This document shows positions 26,683-35,736 of a stretch of DNA of 64,000 nucleotides, piece after piece; the stretch's first letter is position 1, and each line of letters starts with the position of its first letter. Made by a program: the position numbers and the translations under genes. The notes under the pieces are model-generated. The model had not been told where the DNA came from. It worked only from the letters and a program-made list of their open reading frames with translations, and did no database searches. Source of the stretch: CAWDPQ01 sp049642465 (GTDB lineage Bacteria > Acidobacteriota > Vicinamibacteria > Vicinamibacterales > 2-12-FULL-66-21); assembly GCA_049642465.1 (NCBI GenBank), contig JBAROV010000164.1, positions 81,399 through 145,398 of the forward strand, written 5' to 3'.

Positions 26683-27471
26683 TCAGGTGAAGTTGCGCTC
26701 ACAGATATTCAGGAATTCGAGCGCAAAATCGTCCATCTCCGCGGCAAAGTGCTTCACGCGATTCGTGAAGTGATTATAGAAGTACACCGCCGGAATGGCC
26801 GCGAAGAGTCCCGCCGCGGTGGCAATCAACGCGTCGGCGATCCCAGGCCCCACTTGCTGCAGACTCGACGAGCCGGTCGCGCCGATGGCTTGAAAGGACA
26901 TCATGATTCCCCACACGGTCCCGAAGAGCCCGATGAAGGGCGTGATGCTGGCCGTGGTTGCGAGAAACGGGATGCGGTGCTCGAGCCGCGTCAACTCGAC
27001 CGTGGTTGCCCGCAGCAATGCCCGATCGACAGCGTCGAGGCTCTTGAGAGTTGGACGTCCGACGACGGCAACTGGCTTGCCGCCCTCCATCATGGCCCTC
27101 GGACCGTCGGTGGTTTTGTCCGCGCGGAGCTGCGCGTTCAGCTCCGCGTAGCCGGACTGAAACAGGCCGACCAGCGGACTGGCGGGCAGCGTCGGACAGA
27201 CCGCCTGCACTTCCGAGAACTTGCTGCTTTTTCGAAACACGTTGAGGAACGTGGCCGTTTGACGTTCGGCACGGCGAAAAACCCACATCTTGTAGAGGAT
27301 GATCGCCCACGAGACTGCGGAGAACAGCAGCAGAATCAGCAGCACGACCTTCGCGAGCGGGGTCGCGTCTGCCAGCAGCGAAACGATATCGGTGTTTCTC
27401 GTGAGCTCGCCGGCCCCAGCGTCCGGCTGACCCGCGCTTTGCGTTATCCACGCAAGCGCGTACACAGGCAT
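26683..27471 (-). CDS. tolQ: ExbB/TolQ proton channel protein
   Basis: A 262-residue inner-membrane protein with three helices: KVVLLILLLFSAVSWAIIL near residue 40, FLATTASITPFIGLFGTVWG near 145, and IADALIATAAGLFAAIPAVY near 185. The latter two line the proton path with TolR. The ATG at 27471 is preferred because GGAGGA lies 10 bp upstream; an in-frame TTG six codons earlier overlaps that Shine-Dalgarno sequence. First gene of the tolQRAB-pal-cpoB operon, with a promoter candidate near 27606-27634. Confidence 0.94.
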   Translation of the reverse strand: MPVYALAWITQSAGQPDAGAGELTRNTDIVSLLADATPLAKVVLLILLLFSAVSWAIILYKMWVFRRAERQTATFLNVFRKSSKFSEVQAVCPTLPASPLVGLFQSGYAELNAQLRADKTTDGPRAMMEGGKPVAVVGRPTLKSLDAVDRALLRATTVELTRLEHRIPFLATTASITPFIGLFGTVWGIMMSFQAIGATGSSSLQQVGPGIADALIATAAGLFAAIPAVYFYNHFTNRVKHFAAEMDDFALEFLNICERNFT

Positions 27472-27605
27472 GCGCAAACGTTCCTCCAACAGCTGTCTTC
27501 GAACTCCTTGGATCGGCGAACCACTGATCGGGCGATCAGATCGCCGCAGATTCGGTACTTATTAACTTCTAAGGCGCCGCTGGGACGACGCTCGGATTGG
27601 AGGCA

Positions 27606-27634
27606 GCGTAACATGCCCCCTGAGCGCTGTCAAA
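27606..27634 (-). promoter_or_regulatory. candidate sigma-70 promoter of the Tol-Pal operon
   Basis: On the minus strand, a perfect TTGACA (27634-27629) is followed after exactly 17 bp by TACGCT (27611-27606). Transcription would start near 27600, giving a leader of about 130 nt before tolQ. The -10 matches only half of the consensus. Confidence 0.5.
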
Positions 27635-27682
27635 CATCTGATAAGATGGAACTTACCTGACACCGAATCCGGATCAGTTGAT

Positions 27683-29350
27683 TTGCTACGGTTCCTCAGC
27701 ATCCGCAATCTTGCCGTCATCGATCGGCTCGAGCTCGAGTTCGAGCCGGGCCTGTGTGTGCTCACGGGAGAAACCGGGGCCGGCAAATCCATCCTCGTCG
27801 GCGCGGTCGGACTCCTAGCGGGCGGCCGCGCGTCGGGCGACCTCGTGCGAACGGGCGAAGATACCGCAACCGTCGAGGCGATCTTCGAGAAGCCCGACGG
27901 GACGGAAGTGATCGTCCGGCGCGAAATTTCGTCGCAGGGAGGGCGCAGTCGCGCGTTCGTTGATGGCTCCCTCACTTCGTCTACGGCGCTGCGCGAGCTC
28001 GCCGCGCCGCTCGTCGACCTGCACGGACAACACGAGCACCAGGTGCTGCTCGATCCAACCGCGCATCTGGACCTGCTCGACGAATTCGCCGGACTGACAT
28101 CATCGCGTCCGGCCGTAGCGGACGCCTTTGCCGCGTGGCAGCGAGTGAAGGGCGAGCGTGAACGACTCCTCACCGGCGAGCGCGAAAAAGCTGCCCGCAG
28201 CGAATTCATTTCATTCCAGCTGCAGGAAATCGAGCGAGTGGCGCCGCGGAAAGGAGAGGACGAGGAACTGGCATCGCAGCGACAGGTTCTCGCCAACGCA
28301 GACAAGCTCCAGCGGCTTTGCGCTGAGGCGTATACCTTGCTCTACGAAGGGGATCACGCCGCGCTGCCTGCACTTGTCGGCGTGTGGCGGCGAGTGGGAG
28401 AGCTCGCGGGCATCGACGTCCACTTCAGGCAATACATCGAAGCGCGGGACGGCATGAAGGCGCAGCTTGAAGACCTGGCATTCTTTCTGCGATCGTACTC
28501 CGAGAGCATTGATGCCTCGCCAGCCAGACTGCAGGAAGTCGAGGATCGACTCGCGCTGCTCGAGCGTCTCACACGTAAGCACGGTCCCACGCTCGACGAT
28601 GTGATCGCCAAGGCGGAGGCTTTGCGCCAGGAGCGGGACGATATCGCGAACTCCGGCGAGCGCGCCGCTCAACTCGACGCCGACGTGAACACCGCGCGTG
28701 AAGGCTACAGACGACTCGCGGCACAACTGTCGGCCGCACGACGCATCGCTGCTGACCGGTTCAGCCGGGCCCTCGAACGGTCGCTCGGCGAACTGGCGAT
28801 GGCCCGAACGCGGTGTGAGGTCCGATTTGCCGATGAGCAAGCCGAGCAGGCGTGGACCGATCGCGGATTCGATACCGCGGAGTTTTTCATTTCACCGAAC
28901 GCCGGCGAGGAGCTCCGACCGCTTGCGCGCATAGCCTCCGGTGGAGAGTTATCACGCATCATGCTCGCGCTGAAGACGCTCGCGTCTACCGACGCTCCGG
29001 GAAAAACGCTCATCTTCGATGAAGTCGATGCGGGTATTGGCGGGGCAGTGGCGGATGTGGTCGGCGGCCGGCTTCAGAAGCTCGCCGAGCGGGTGCAGGT
29101 CCTATGCATCACGCACCTGCCACAGATTGCCGCGCACGGCGGCACGCACTACCACATCACGAAGGCCGTCAAGAACGGCCGGACCATGACATCGGTTTCG
29201 CGGGTGTCCGCGACCGACCGCGAAGCGGAACTCGCACGGATGATCGGCGGAACGGCGGTGACCGCCGCCGTCATGGCGAGCGCACGCGAGATGCTGGCGG
29301 CAAGGAGCGGCGGCAACGGGGGAGTGGCACCACAGAGAAAACGGAGATAG
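27683..29350 (+). CDS. recN: DNA repair protein RecN
   Basis: SMC-like ATPase active early in double-strand break repair, 555 residues. N-terminal Walker A CVLTGETGAGKSILVGAVGLL near residue 28, Q-loop LVDLHGQHEHQVLLDP, a central coiled-coil stretch (about 150-350), and the C-terminal half with the signature IASGGELSRIMLALKTL, Walker B TLIFDEVDAGIGG and the D-loop. The start is TTG at 27683 (LRFLSIRNLAVIDRLEL). No strong Shine-Dalgarno sequence is seen. It is divergent from tolQ; no SOS box was recognised in the 211-bp spacer. Confidence 0.95.
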   Translation: MLRFLSIRNLAVIDRLELEFEPGLCVLTGETGAGKSILVGAVGLLAGGRASGDLVRTGEDTATVEAIFEKPDGTEVIVRREISSQGGRSRAFVDGSLTSSTALRELAAPLVDLHGQHEHQVLLDPTAHLDLLDEFAGLTSSRPAVADAFAAWQRVKGERERLLTGEREKAARSEFISFQLQEIERVAPRKGEDEELASQRQVLANADKLQRLCAEAYTLLYEGDHAALPALVGVWRRVGELAGIDVHFRQYIEARDGMKAQLEDLAFFLRSYSESIDASPARLQEVEDRLALLERLTRKHGPTLDDVIAKAEALRQERDDIANSGERAAQLDADVNTAREGYRRLAAQLSAARRIAADRFSRALERSLGELAMARTRCEVRFADEQAEQAWTDRGFDTAEFFISPNAGEELRPLARIASGGELSRIMLALKTLASTDAPGKTLIFDEVDAGIGGAVADVVGGRLQKLAERVQVLCITHLPQIAAHGGTHYHITKAVKNGRTMTSVSRVSATDREAELARMIGGTAVTAAVMASAREMLAARSGGNGGVAPQRKRR

Positions 29351-29420
29351 CGCCGCCGGCTCTGTGGTGAAATGAACTTCTCGTCCGGTCGATGGCCGAT
29401 CGCCTCTTCCACCTCGTTGA

Positions 29421-29466
29421 GCGAAGGAATAGCGAAAGGCGAAAGCGAAAGTCGAAAGCGAAGGTC
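29421..29466. repeat. GCGAAAG word repeat upstream of miaB
   Basis: Five to six degenerate copies of GCGAAAG/GTCGAAAGCG lie between recN and miaB. The miaB frame remains open through the array back to 29392, so a basic N-terminal extension (RRKRKSKAK) could be encoded, but it has no family similarity. Confidence 0.75.
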
Positions 29467-29478
29467 TTCCACACGCGA

Positions 29479-30807
29479 ATGGCGCGCAAGTATTTGATCG
29501 AAACGCACGGCTGCCAGATGAACGTCCATGACTCGGAACGCATGGCCGGTCTGCTGGAACAGGCGGGCTACGAGTCCACCGCCGATGATCGCGACGCGGA
29601 CATCGTCCTGATTAACACGTGCAGCGTGCGAGAACGCGCTGAAGAGAAGCTGTTCACCCGGCTTGGCGAGTTCCGGCAGATGGCAATCGAAGACGGACGC
29701 CGTCCGCTTGTCGCCGTCGCGGGCTGCGTCGCACAGCAGGAAGGCGCGCGAATCCTCGAGCGATCGAACGCCGTCGACATCATCGTCGGCACGCAGGCGC
29801 TCAGTCGGCTACCGGTGCTCGTGGATACCGCCGTGCGGGCGCATGGGCGCGTCACGCCGCAACTCGATCTCGATCCCATCGGCGATGTGTCCTTCCCACT
29901 CGGAATCGCCCGGCGTTCCGATCCGGTCAAGGCGTATGTGACCATCATCGAGGGCTGCAACGAATTCTGCGCCTTCTGCGTCGTTCCCTACACGCGCGGG
30001 CACGAACGGATGCGCCCTGTTGCCGAGATCGTGGCCGACGCGCGTCAGGCCGTGGAATCGGGCGCCAAGGAAGTACAGCTGCTCGGGCAGATCGTCAATC
30101 ACTACCAGGCACCAGACGATGCTGCCTGCGATTTCGCTGGATTGCTGGAGCGATTACAGGATATCGACGGCCTCGCGCGTATCCGGTTCGCGAGTCCGCA
30201 CCCCCGTCACGTGACGCCGCGAATGATCGCGGCGATGCGGAACCTGCCGAAGGTGTGCCGTCACCTGCACCTGCCGGTGCAGTCCGGATCGAACCGGGTG
30301 CTTGCCGCGATGAGGCGTCGCCACACGCGCGAGTACTACCTCGATCTCGTGGCGCGTTTGCGCGACGCCATGCCGGATCTCGCGCTTTCGACCGATATGA
30401 TTGTCGGCTTCCCCGGCGAGAGCGCCGGCGACTTCGCGGATACGATGTCGCTCACCGCCGCGGTCCGCTATCACAGCATGTTTTCGTTCAAGTACTCGCC
30501 GCGTCCGAACACGCTCGCCCTCAAGCGCATGCCGGACGATGTGAGCGAGGAGGAGAAGACCGGGCGGATCGTGGAACTGCAGGCGCTGCAGCGTGAGATG
30601 CAGATTGAGCTGTTCCGCGCTCACGTCGGCCGCGTCGAAGAGGTGCTGGTCGATTCAACCAGCCGGCGGCGCGAGTGGGAGTTGTCGGGCCGGACCAGTG
30701 GCAATACCGTCGTGAATTTCCCAGGACGAGCGGCGTGGCTGGGTCAACTGGTGAGGGTGCGGATTACTGCGGCGAATCCAAACAGCCTTAAAGGGGAGCC
30801 AGTCTGA
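29479..30807 (+). CDS. miaB: tRNA-2-methylthio-N6-dimethylallyladenosine synthase MiaB
   Basis: Radical-SAM methylthiotransferase that converts i6A37 to ms2i6A37 in tRNAs. The 442-residue protein has the N-terminal [4Fe-4S] cysteines (THGCQMN, NTCSVRE, AGCVAQQ), the radical-SAM CxxxCxxC (EGCNEFCAFCVVPYTRGHE near residue 158), the HLPVQSGSNRVLAAMRR motif and a C-terminal TRAM domain. I choose the ATG at 29479 because the MTTase domain begins at once (ARKYLIETHGCQMN). It is followed 15 bp later by the BFN-domain gene. Confidence 0.95.
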   Translation: MARKYLIETHGCQMNVHDSERMAGLLEQAGYESTADDRDADIVLINTCSVRERAEEKLFTRLGEFRQMAIEDGRRPLVAVAGCVAQQEGARILERSNAVDIIVGTQALSRLPVLVDTAVRAHGRVTPQLDLDPIGDVSFPLGIARRSDPVKAYVTIIEGCNEFCAFCVVPYTRGHERMRPVAEIVADARQAVESGAKEVQLLGQIVNHYQAPDDAACDFAGLLERLQDIDGLARIRFASPHPRHVTPRMIAAMRNLPKVCRHLHLPVQSGSNRVLAAMRRRHTREYYLDLVARLRDAMPDLALSTDMIVGFPGESAGDFADTMSLTAAVRYHSMFSFKYSPRPNTLALKRMPDDVSEEEKTGRIVELQALQREMQIELFRAHVGRVEEVLVDSTSRRREWELSGRTSGNTVVNFPGRAAWLGQLVRVRITAANPNSLKGEPV

Positions 30808-30822
30808 GAGCTGGAGACCACT

Positions 30823-31308
30823 ATGCAAATCGAGATGACCGTCAAGGGACTGATAATCGATCCCATCACCAACATGCCGATCGTGATCCTTCGCGACAAG
30901 GACGGACAGCGCGTGCTCCCGATTTGGGTCGGCCCGTTCGAAGCCAACGCCATCGCCGTCCAACTCGAGAACATGCCGACGCCGCGGCCGATGACGCACG
31001 ATCTGCTGAAGAACGTCATCCACGATTTGAAGGCGGACATCCAGAAGATCGTCGTGTCGGATCTGAAGGAGAACACCTTCTACGCGCTCATCTACCTGAA
31101 GGTGAATGGGGAGGCCGTGGCCGTCGACTCGAGACCGAGCGACGCGATCGCGCTGGCGCTGCGGTCCCGCGCTCCGATTTTCGTGGAGGACAAGGTCATC
31201 GATCACGCCCGATCGGCCGACATGGCGCCGGAGAAAGAAGACTCCGAGCGGCTCCAGAAATGGCTCGAGAATCTAGACCCCGACGAGCTCGGGAAATACA
31301 AGATGTAG
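30823..31308 (+). CDS. bifunctional nuclease (BFN/DUF151) domain protein
   Basis: A 161-residue protein of the BFN family, found in Thermotoga, Acidobacteria, Deltaproteobacteria, Actinobacteria and plants, where some members show RNase and DNase activity. Signature parts are MTVKGLIIDPITNMPIVILR, LPIWVGPFEANAIAVQLE, RPMTHDLLKNVI and VDSRPSDAIALALRSRAPIF. Substrate here is unknown. It is often linked to miaB in these phyla, and here it directly follows it. Confidence 0.9.
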   Translation: MQIEMTVKGLIIDPITNMPIVILRDKDGQRVLPIWVGPFEANAIAVQLENMPTPRPMTHDLLKNVIHDLKADIQKIVVSDLKENTFYALIYLKVNGEAVAVDSRPSDAIALALRSRAPIFVEDKVIDHARSADMAPEKEDSERLQKWLENLDPDELGKYKM

Positions 31309-31493
31309 TAGACCTGCCGCGCGAAGCTGCGAAATCTTGGGCAATTCTGCCAATTTGATCAAAATCGTCATTTTGGCCCTACAATGGCGCGCAGACCCTG
31401 TCGGCGCGTCGCCTTGGTGAGGGAATCGGAGCGGGGGCATCGGGCCCCGCGAGCGGCGAGTCTGGCGGGGAAAGGGGTTCCCGCCGGCACACG
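31309..31493 (+). promoter_or_regulatory. parA upstream region with a possible promoter
   Basis: The 185-bp gap holds no gene. TACAAT at 31380-31385 resembles a -10 box, with TTGATC at 31355-31360 (19-bp spacer) as a weak -35. GGGCCCCGCGAGC at about 31443-31455 resembles part of the dispersed GGGGCCCC-GAGCACTGA element, but the downstream half is different. No parS-like site was seen. Confidence 0.35.
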
Positions 31494-32249
31494 ATGATCG
31501 TCGCTATCGCTAACCAAAAAGGGGGCGTGGGGAAGACCACGACCGCCATCAACCTGGCGGCCGCCCTGTCGCTCCGAGGCCAACCCACACTTCTCATCGA
31601 TCTCGATCCTCAAGCCAACAGTTCGATGTCGTACCTGGACGTCGCGCAGGTGTCGCGAAGCGTCTACGACGCCATCGCGGAACCGAACTGCAGCTTCACG
31701 GATGTCATCGTTCCCTCGACGCAGCCCAACCTCTTCATCGCGCCCGCGCGCATCGCGCTGGCCAAGCTCGAGGCGAAGCTCGTCGGGGAACTGGACGCCC
31801 ACTTCCGGCTCAAGGATCGACTCGAGCCCGTGCGCGCGCAGTATCCGAACATCGTGATCGACTGTCCGCCGACGCTCGGACTGCTGACGGTGAACGCCCT
31901 GGTCGCGGCGACGCACTTGTTGATTCCGATTCAGTCGTCCTACTTCGCGCTCGAAGGGACGGACGACTTGCTCGAGACGATCGAGAAGGTCCGAGCGCGC
32001 GCCAATCCCAGCCTCCGCATCCTCGGCGTCGTCATCACGATGCACGATCGGCGGACGGCGCTGGCGCGAGACATCCGCAGCCAGATCGATAAGGTCTTTG
32101 GGACCAAGGTGTTCAAGACGGTGATTACCAAGAGCGTGAGGCTGGAGGAGAGTCCGGCCTACAAGGAGTCCATTTTCGCATTCGCGCCGGAATCGAGCGG
32201 CGCGGCCGAGTACTACCGACTGTGCGAGGAGGTGATGGATCGTGCCTAA
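31494..32249 (+). CDS. parA: ParA/Soj chromosome-partitioning ATPase
   Basis: A 251-residue Walker-type ATPase. It has the deviant Walker A NQKGGVGKTTTAINLAAAL near residue 9, Walker A' LIDLDPQANSS, and Walker B NIVIDCPPTLGLLTVNAL. The length and absence of an N-terminal HTH place it in the chromosomal Soj/ParAb type. It moves ParB-parS complexes along the nucleoid. It overlaps parB by 8 bp. Confidence 0.95.
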   Translation: MIVAIANQKGGVGKTTTAINLAAALSLRGQPTLLIDLDPQANSSMSYLDVAQVSRSVYDAIAEPNCSFTDVIVPSTQPNLFIAPARIALAKLEAKLVGELDAHFRLKDRLEPVRAQYPNIVIDCPPTLGLLTVNALVAATHLLIPIQSSYFALEGTDDLLETIEKVRARANPSLRILGVVITMHDRRTALARDIRSQIDKVFGTKVFKTVITKSVRLEESPAYKESIFAFAPESSGAAEYYRLCEEVMDRA

Positions 32250-33063
32250 ACGAGGTTTGCCACAGACGGTCAGGATGCGGCACGACGAACACTACGTCGA
32301 AGCGCTGACGAGTTCAGCGGGCGCTCCGATTGGACGGATGGTGCCAATCGATCAGATCGACCCGAATCCGAACCAGCCGCGCCAGGTCATGGGCGATCTG
32401 TCGGAACTGATGGCTTCGATCGCCGAAAAAGGCATCATCGAGCCAATCGTTGTCCGGCAGCGCGGCCGGCGATTCCAGATCGTGGCTGGCGAGCGGAGGT
32501 ATCAGGCCGCCGTTCAGGTGGGGTTGCGCGAAATCCCAATTGTCATCCGCGAAGTCGATGACAACGAGATCATCGAGATTGCACTCATCGAGAACCTCCA
32601 GCGCAAGGACCTGACCCCGTTCGAAGAAGCCGAAGCGCTGCACTCCCTGGCGAACCGCTGCAGCTACACCCACGAGGACATGGCGCGTCGGCTGGGGAAG
32701 TCGAGAACCTCGATTACCGAGTCGCTGTCGCTGAATAACATGCCCGAGGAGGTCAAAAACCTTTGTCGGCTGGCCGACATTCACTCCAAGTCGCTGTTAT
32801 TACAGGTAGTTAGGCAGGGAGACCATCAGAAAATGGTCGCCCTGGTCGAGAAAATCGCCCGAGACGGCGGCGTGACCCGCGAAGCCGTCCGAAAAGAAAC
32901 CGCCAAACCCAAAGCCGGCCGGCCGAAGGCGTTCGTCTTCAGCTACAAGGCCCCGACGAAGGCGTTCAAACTGCAACTCCGATTCACGAAGGCGCGCGTC
33001 GATCGAGACGAAGTCATCGAGGCGCTCGAGAACATCCTGAAAGAGCTCAGAGCACAGAGGTAG
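32242..33063 (+). CDS. parB: ParB/Spo0J chromosome-partitioning protein
   Basis: A 273-residue CTP-dependent DNA clamp that loads at parS. The N-terminal domain has IDPNPNQPRQVM, IEPIVVRQRGRRFQIVAGERRY (GERR box near residue 90), ENLQRKDLTPFEEAEAL, and the HTH TYTHEDMARRLGKSRTSITE-like region near 140-165. The C-terminal dimerisation part differs in sequence from classical Spo0J and includes a Lys-rich linker. Start is GTG at 32242 inside the end of parA. No consensus parS palindrome was found in the window. Confidence 0.93.
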   Translation: MPKRGLPQTVRMRHDEHYVEALTSSAGAPIGRMVPIDQIDPNPNQPRQVMGDLSELMASIAEKGIIEPIVVRQRGRRFQIVAGERRYQAAVQVGLREIPIVIREVDDNEIIEIALIENLQRKDLTPFEEAEALHSLANRCSYTHEDMARRLGKSRTSITESLSLNNMPEEVKNLCRLADIHSKSLLLQVVRQGDHQKMVALVEKIARDGGVTREAVRKETAKPKAGRPKAFVFSYKAPTKAFKLQLRFTKARVDRDEVIEALENILKELRAQR

Positions 33064-33180
33064 GACTCGGGGTCCGGAATCCGGGACTCGGGGTCCGGGA
33101 TCCAGGACTCGGGGTCCGGGGCTCGAAAACCGACGACCAGCGACCCTCGATAACCGACGACCAGCGACCCTCGACTCGCG
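33063..33180. repeat. GGACTCGGGGTCC and GACCAGCGACCCTCGA tandem repeats after parB
   Basis: Immediately after the parB stop, GGACTCGGGGTCCGG occurs three times (33063, about 33084 and 33105) with a 21-bp period; each copy has a GGAC/GTCC stem. Then a 23-bp unit starting AACCGACGACCAGCGACC is repeated exactly at 33128-33150 and 33152-33174. The spacing and short inter-copy sequence exclude a CRISPR array. Confidence 0.9.
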
Positions 33181-33332
33181 ACTTGACGAGCGTCAGACGT
33201 GGACTTTAGTTAACATAACACTCATTATCAGACCCATGGGAAATCGCCCATAAAAGGGCCCTGTGGAAGGTTTGCGGATAGATTGCCCTAAGATAAACCG
33301 AGCCCCGGATCTCGAGCCCCGAGCCCCCGAGT
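33181..33332 (+). other. non-coding region before lptFG, ending in a GAGCCCC array
   Basis: An AT-richer stretch (TTTAGTTAACATAACACTC, about 33203-33230) could contain a promoter, but I cannot fix -35 and -10 boxes. From about 33300 it changes to GAGCCCCGGATCTCGAGCCCC, a short word array that runs up to the lptFG ATG and leaves no Shine-Dalgarno sequence. Confidence 0.5.
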
Positions 33333-35675
33333 ATGCTGAAAACCCTCGACCGCTACGTCATTCGGGAAATCATCCCCCCGATGATCCTCGCGCTCCTGAT
33401 CTTCACGTTCCTCCTGACGCTCCCGCCCTTCATGCAGCACCTCGAGAACCTGCTGGCGAAGGGAGCCGGAGTCACGACGGTGGCCCGGCTGCTCTGGACC
33501 CTCGTGCCGCAGGCCCTGGGGCTGACGATTCCGATGGCGCTCCTCGTGGGCATTCTCGTGGGTCTCGGCCGGCTCTCGGCCGACCGCGAAGCCGTGGCGC
33601 TTCTGGCGTGCGGCATCAGCCCGTACCGGCTGCTCAGACCGATTGGCGCGCTCGCGCTCGTTTCCGCCATCGCGACCCTCTACGTCATGGTCGTGGCCAT
33701 TCCGGACGCCAATCGCACCTTCCTCGCCATCACCTTTGACATCGTCTCCAAACGCGTGGAAAGCGACGTCCGGCCGCGCGTGTTCTTCGAGGATTTCCCG
33801 GGCTGGGTCTTGTACGCCGGTGACGAACCGGCCCCGGGTCAGCCCGGCTGGCGCCGACTGGTGGTGGCAGATACGTCGCGGCCCGAATCGATCGAGATCT
33901 TCTTCGCGGAGCGCGGCCGGCTGGCGATCGATCGTGCCAAACGAACCGTCGACCTCGTCCTTGGAAATGGGACGAAGTACACGACTGGCAAAGCTGGCGA
34001 AACCGACACGATGCGGTTCGAGCAGGAAATTGCCGTCAAGCTCAATCCCGAGGCGGTGTTTCCCCAGGTCAATATCCAGAAGGGGCCCAACGAAAAAACC
34101 ATCGGCGAGCTGCGCGAGGACGCCGCCAAAAAGATCAAGGCGGGCGTGTCGCCGCATCCGGAAATCATCGCGCTGCAGCAGAAGTTCTCGTTTCCCGTCG
34201 CGTGCCTGATCTTCGGACTCATTGGCCTGGCCCTTGGGCTGACGGTCGCGCGAGACGGCAAGCTGGCCGGCTTCGTCGTCGGCGTGGTGGTGATCTTTGC
34301 CTACTACGTGGTGATGTTCCTGGCCGAATCGCTGACCAAGGGCCATTACCTCAATGCGCACCTGTCTCGATGGGTCCCCAATATCGTGCTCGGTGCGTTC
34401 GGTATCGGGGCGCTCATCTGGAGGGCGCGCGTCACCAGCGCGCGACTCCCCTTTGCGCTGCCCGTCCGCTTCGCGCGGACGCCACGCGAGCCGCGCATCG
34501 CCGAGTCGCACGAGGCGCGTGAGGCGCCTGCGCAGCCGACATCGCCCCGACCCAAAGGTGTCGTGCTCGTCATTCGCGTTCCTCGCTTCGCGACTCCTGC
34601 CCCAGGATTGCTCGACCGCTACGTGGCGAGGGCCTATTTGCGGGTCGCAGGCATTGCATTCTTCGCGCTGCTCGGTCTCTTCTACATCTCCACGTTTTTG
34701 GACAAGTCAGACAAGATCTTCAAGGGTCAGGCCGCGGCGTCCTCGGTGGGCGTGCTGCTGCTCTACATGACGCCGCAGTTCATCTACTACGTCATCCCCA
34801 TTGCGGCGCTGCTCAGCGTGCTCGTGACCTTTGGTGTGCTCTCGAGGAGCAGTGAGCTGACCGTCATGAAGGCCTGCGGCATCAGTCTGTATCGCACGGC
34901 TCTGCCGGTCGTGGTCTTGTCGCTGGTTTTCAGCGCGCTCATCTTCGGACTCGAACAGAACCTGCTGGCGCGCGCAAACCGGCGAGCCGAGGTGCTCGAC
35001 GCACAGATTCGAGGTCGTGCGCCCCGGATCTTCGATGCGATGAACCGGCGCTGGGTCGTCTCACGCGACGGCGACATCTACCACTTCCGCTTCTTCGATC
35101 CCGATCGCGACGAGCTCTCCGCCCTGACGATCTACACGCCGCGCAAGGACGTCTGGGGACTTGCGACGATGACCTATGCTGATCGGGCGAAGTACGGCAG
35201 CGGATGGCACGCGCCGTCTGGGTGGGTTCGAGACTTCACCGCGCAACCGACTTCCCTCACGACCTTCAAGGATCGAAGGCTGCCGGATCTCGAGCCACCG
35301 GATTACTTCGAGAGTGAACAACCGGTCGCGGAGATGATGACGGTCGGCCAGTTGCGTCGCTACGTCCAGGAACTCGCGGCCAGCGGGCTCAACGTCGTCC
35401 CGCAGGCAGTCGAACTGCAGCGGAAGATGGCGTTCCCCTTCGTCACGCTCGTGATGACGCTGCTCGCAGTCCCGTTCGGGGTCAGCATGGGGCGGCGCGG
35501 CACGTTGTACGGGATCGGGCTCGGCATCGTCCTCGCCTTGTCGTACTGGATCCTGAGCAGCGTGTTCGTGGCGCTCGGCAAGGGCGGCTTGCTCACCCCC
35601 GTGCTGGCCGGATGGGCGCCGAACATCATCGTGCTCGGCACCGCCTGCTACTTGTTCCTGACCGTCAAGACTTAG
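33333..35675 (+). CDS. LptF-LptG fusion, LPS export permease
   Basis: A 780-residue protein with two complete YjgP/YjgQ-type permease halves. The first (residues 1-365) starts MLKTLDRYVIREIIPPMILA, has helices at about 15-35, 55-80, 100-120 and a jellyroll-like periplasmic domain, then three helices from about 285 (FPVACLIFGLIGLALGL). After a linker rich in Arg, Pro and Ala (about 370-425), a second half restarts with LLDRYVARAYLRVAGIAFFA and ends with three helices (FPFVTLVMTLLAVPFGVSMG). LptF and LptG are normally two proteins; one chain supplying both fits the LptC-LptA fusion seen at 12148. It works with LptB. Fusion inference rests on the duplicated N-terminal pattern and length. Confidence 0.93.
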   Translation: MLKTLDRYVIREIIPPMILALLIFTFLLTLPPFMQHLENLLAKGAGVTTVARLLWTLVPQALGLTIPMALLVGILVGLGRLSADREAVALLACGISPYRLLRPIGALALVSAIATLYVMVVAIPDANRTFLAITFDIVSKRVESDVRPRVFFEDFPGWVLYAGDEPAPGQPGWRRLVVADTSRPESIEIFFAERGRLAIDRAKRTVDLVLGNGTKYTTGKAGETDTMRFEQEIAVKLNPEAVFPQVNIQKGPNEKTIGELREDAAKKIKAGVSPHPEIIALQQKFSFPVACLIFGLIGLALGLTVARDGKLAGFVVGVVVIFAYYVVMFLAESLTKGHYLNAHLSRWVPNIVLGAFGIGALIWRARVTSARLPFALPVRFARTPREPRIAESHEAREAPAQPTSPRPKGVVLVIRVPRFATPAPGLLDRYVARAYLRVAGIAFFALLGLFYISTFLDKSDKIFKGQAAASSVGVLLLYMTPQFIYYVIPIAALLSVLVTFGVLSRSSELTVMKACGISLYRTALPVVVLSLVFSALIFGLEQNLLARANRRAEVLDAQIRGRAPRIFDAMNRRWVVSRDGDIYHFRFFDPDRDELSALTIYTPRKDVWGLATMTYADRAKYGSGWHAPSGWVRDFTAQPTSLTTFKDRRLPDLEPPDYFESEQPVAEMMTVGQLRRYVQELAASGLNVVPQAVELQRKMAFPFVTLVMTLLAVPFGVSMGRRGTLYGIGLGIVLALSYWILSSVFVALGKGGLLTPVLAGWAPNIIVLGTACYLFLTVKT

Positions 35676-35706
35676 GGGTCTCGGGAGGACGGGAGTCCGC
35701 TAGCGT

Positions 35707-35720
35707 ACTAGTATACTAGT
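35707..35720. promoter_or_regulatory. 14-bp palindrome ACTAGTATACTAGT, probable GntR/YtrA operator
   Basis: A perfect palindrome 16 bp before the GntR gene start, followed by the AT-rich GATAGTATAT that may hold the -10. YtrA-subfamily regulators commonly autorepress through AT-rich palindromes at their own promoter. Confidence 0.6.
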
Positions 35721-35736
35721 GTGATAGTATATCGGC

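Noticed and set aside
31443..31455. Fifth copy of the GGGGCCCC-GAGCACTGA element before parA
   Set aside because: Only GGGCCCCGCGAGC matches; the CACTGA half is absent and the distance to the start is different.
31309..33332. parS site near parAB
   Set aside because: No TGTTTCACGTGAAACA or near match is seen in the window.
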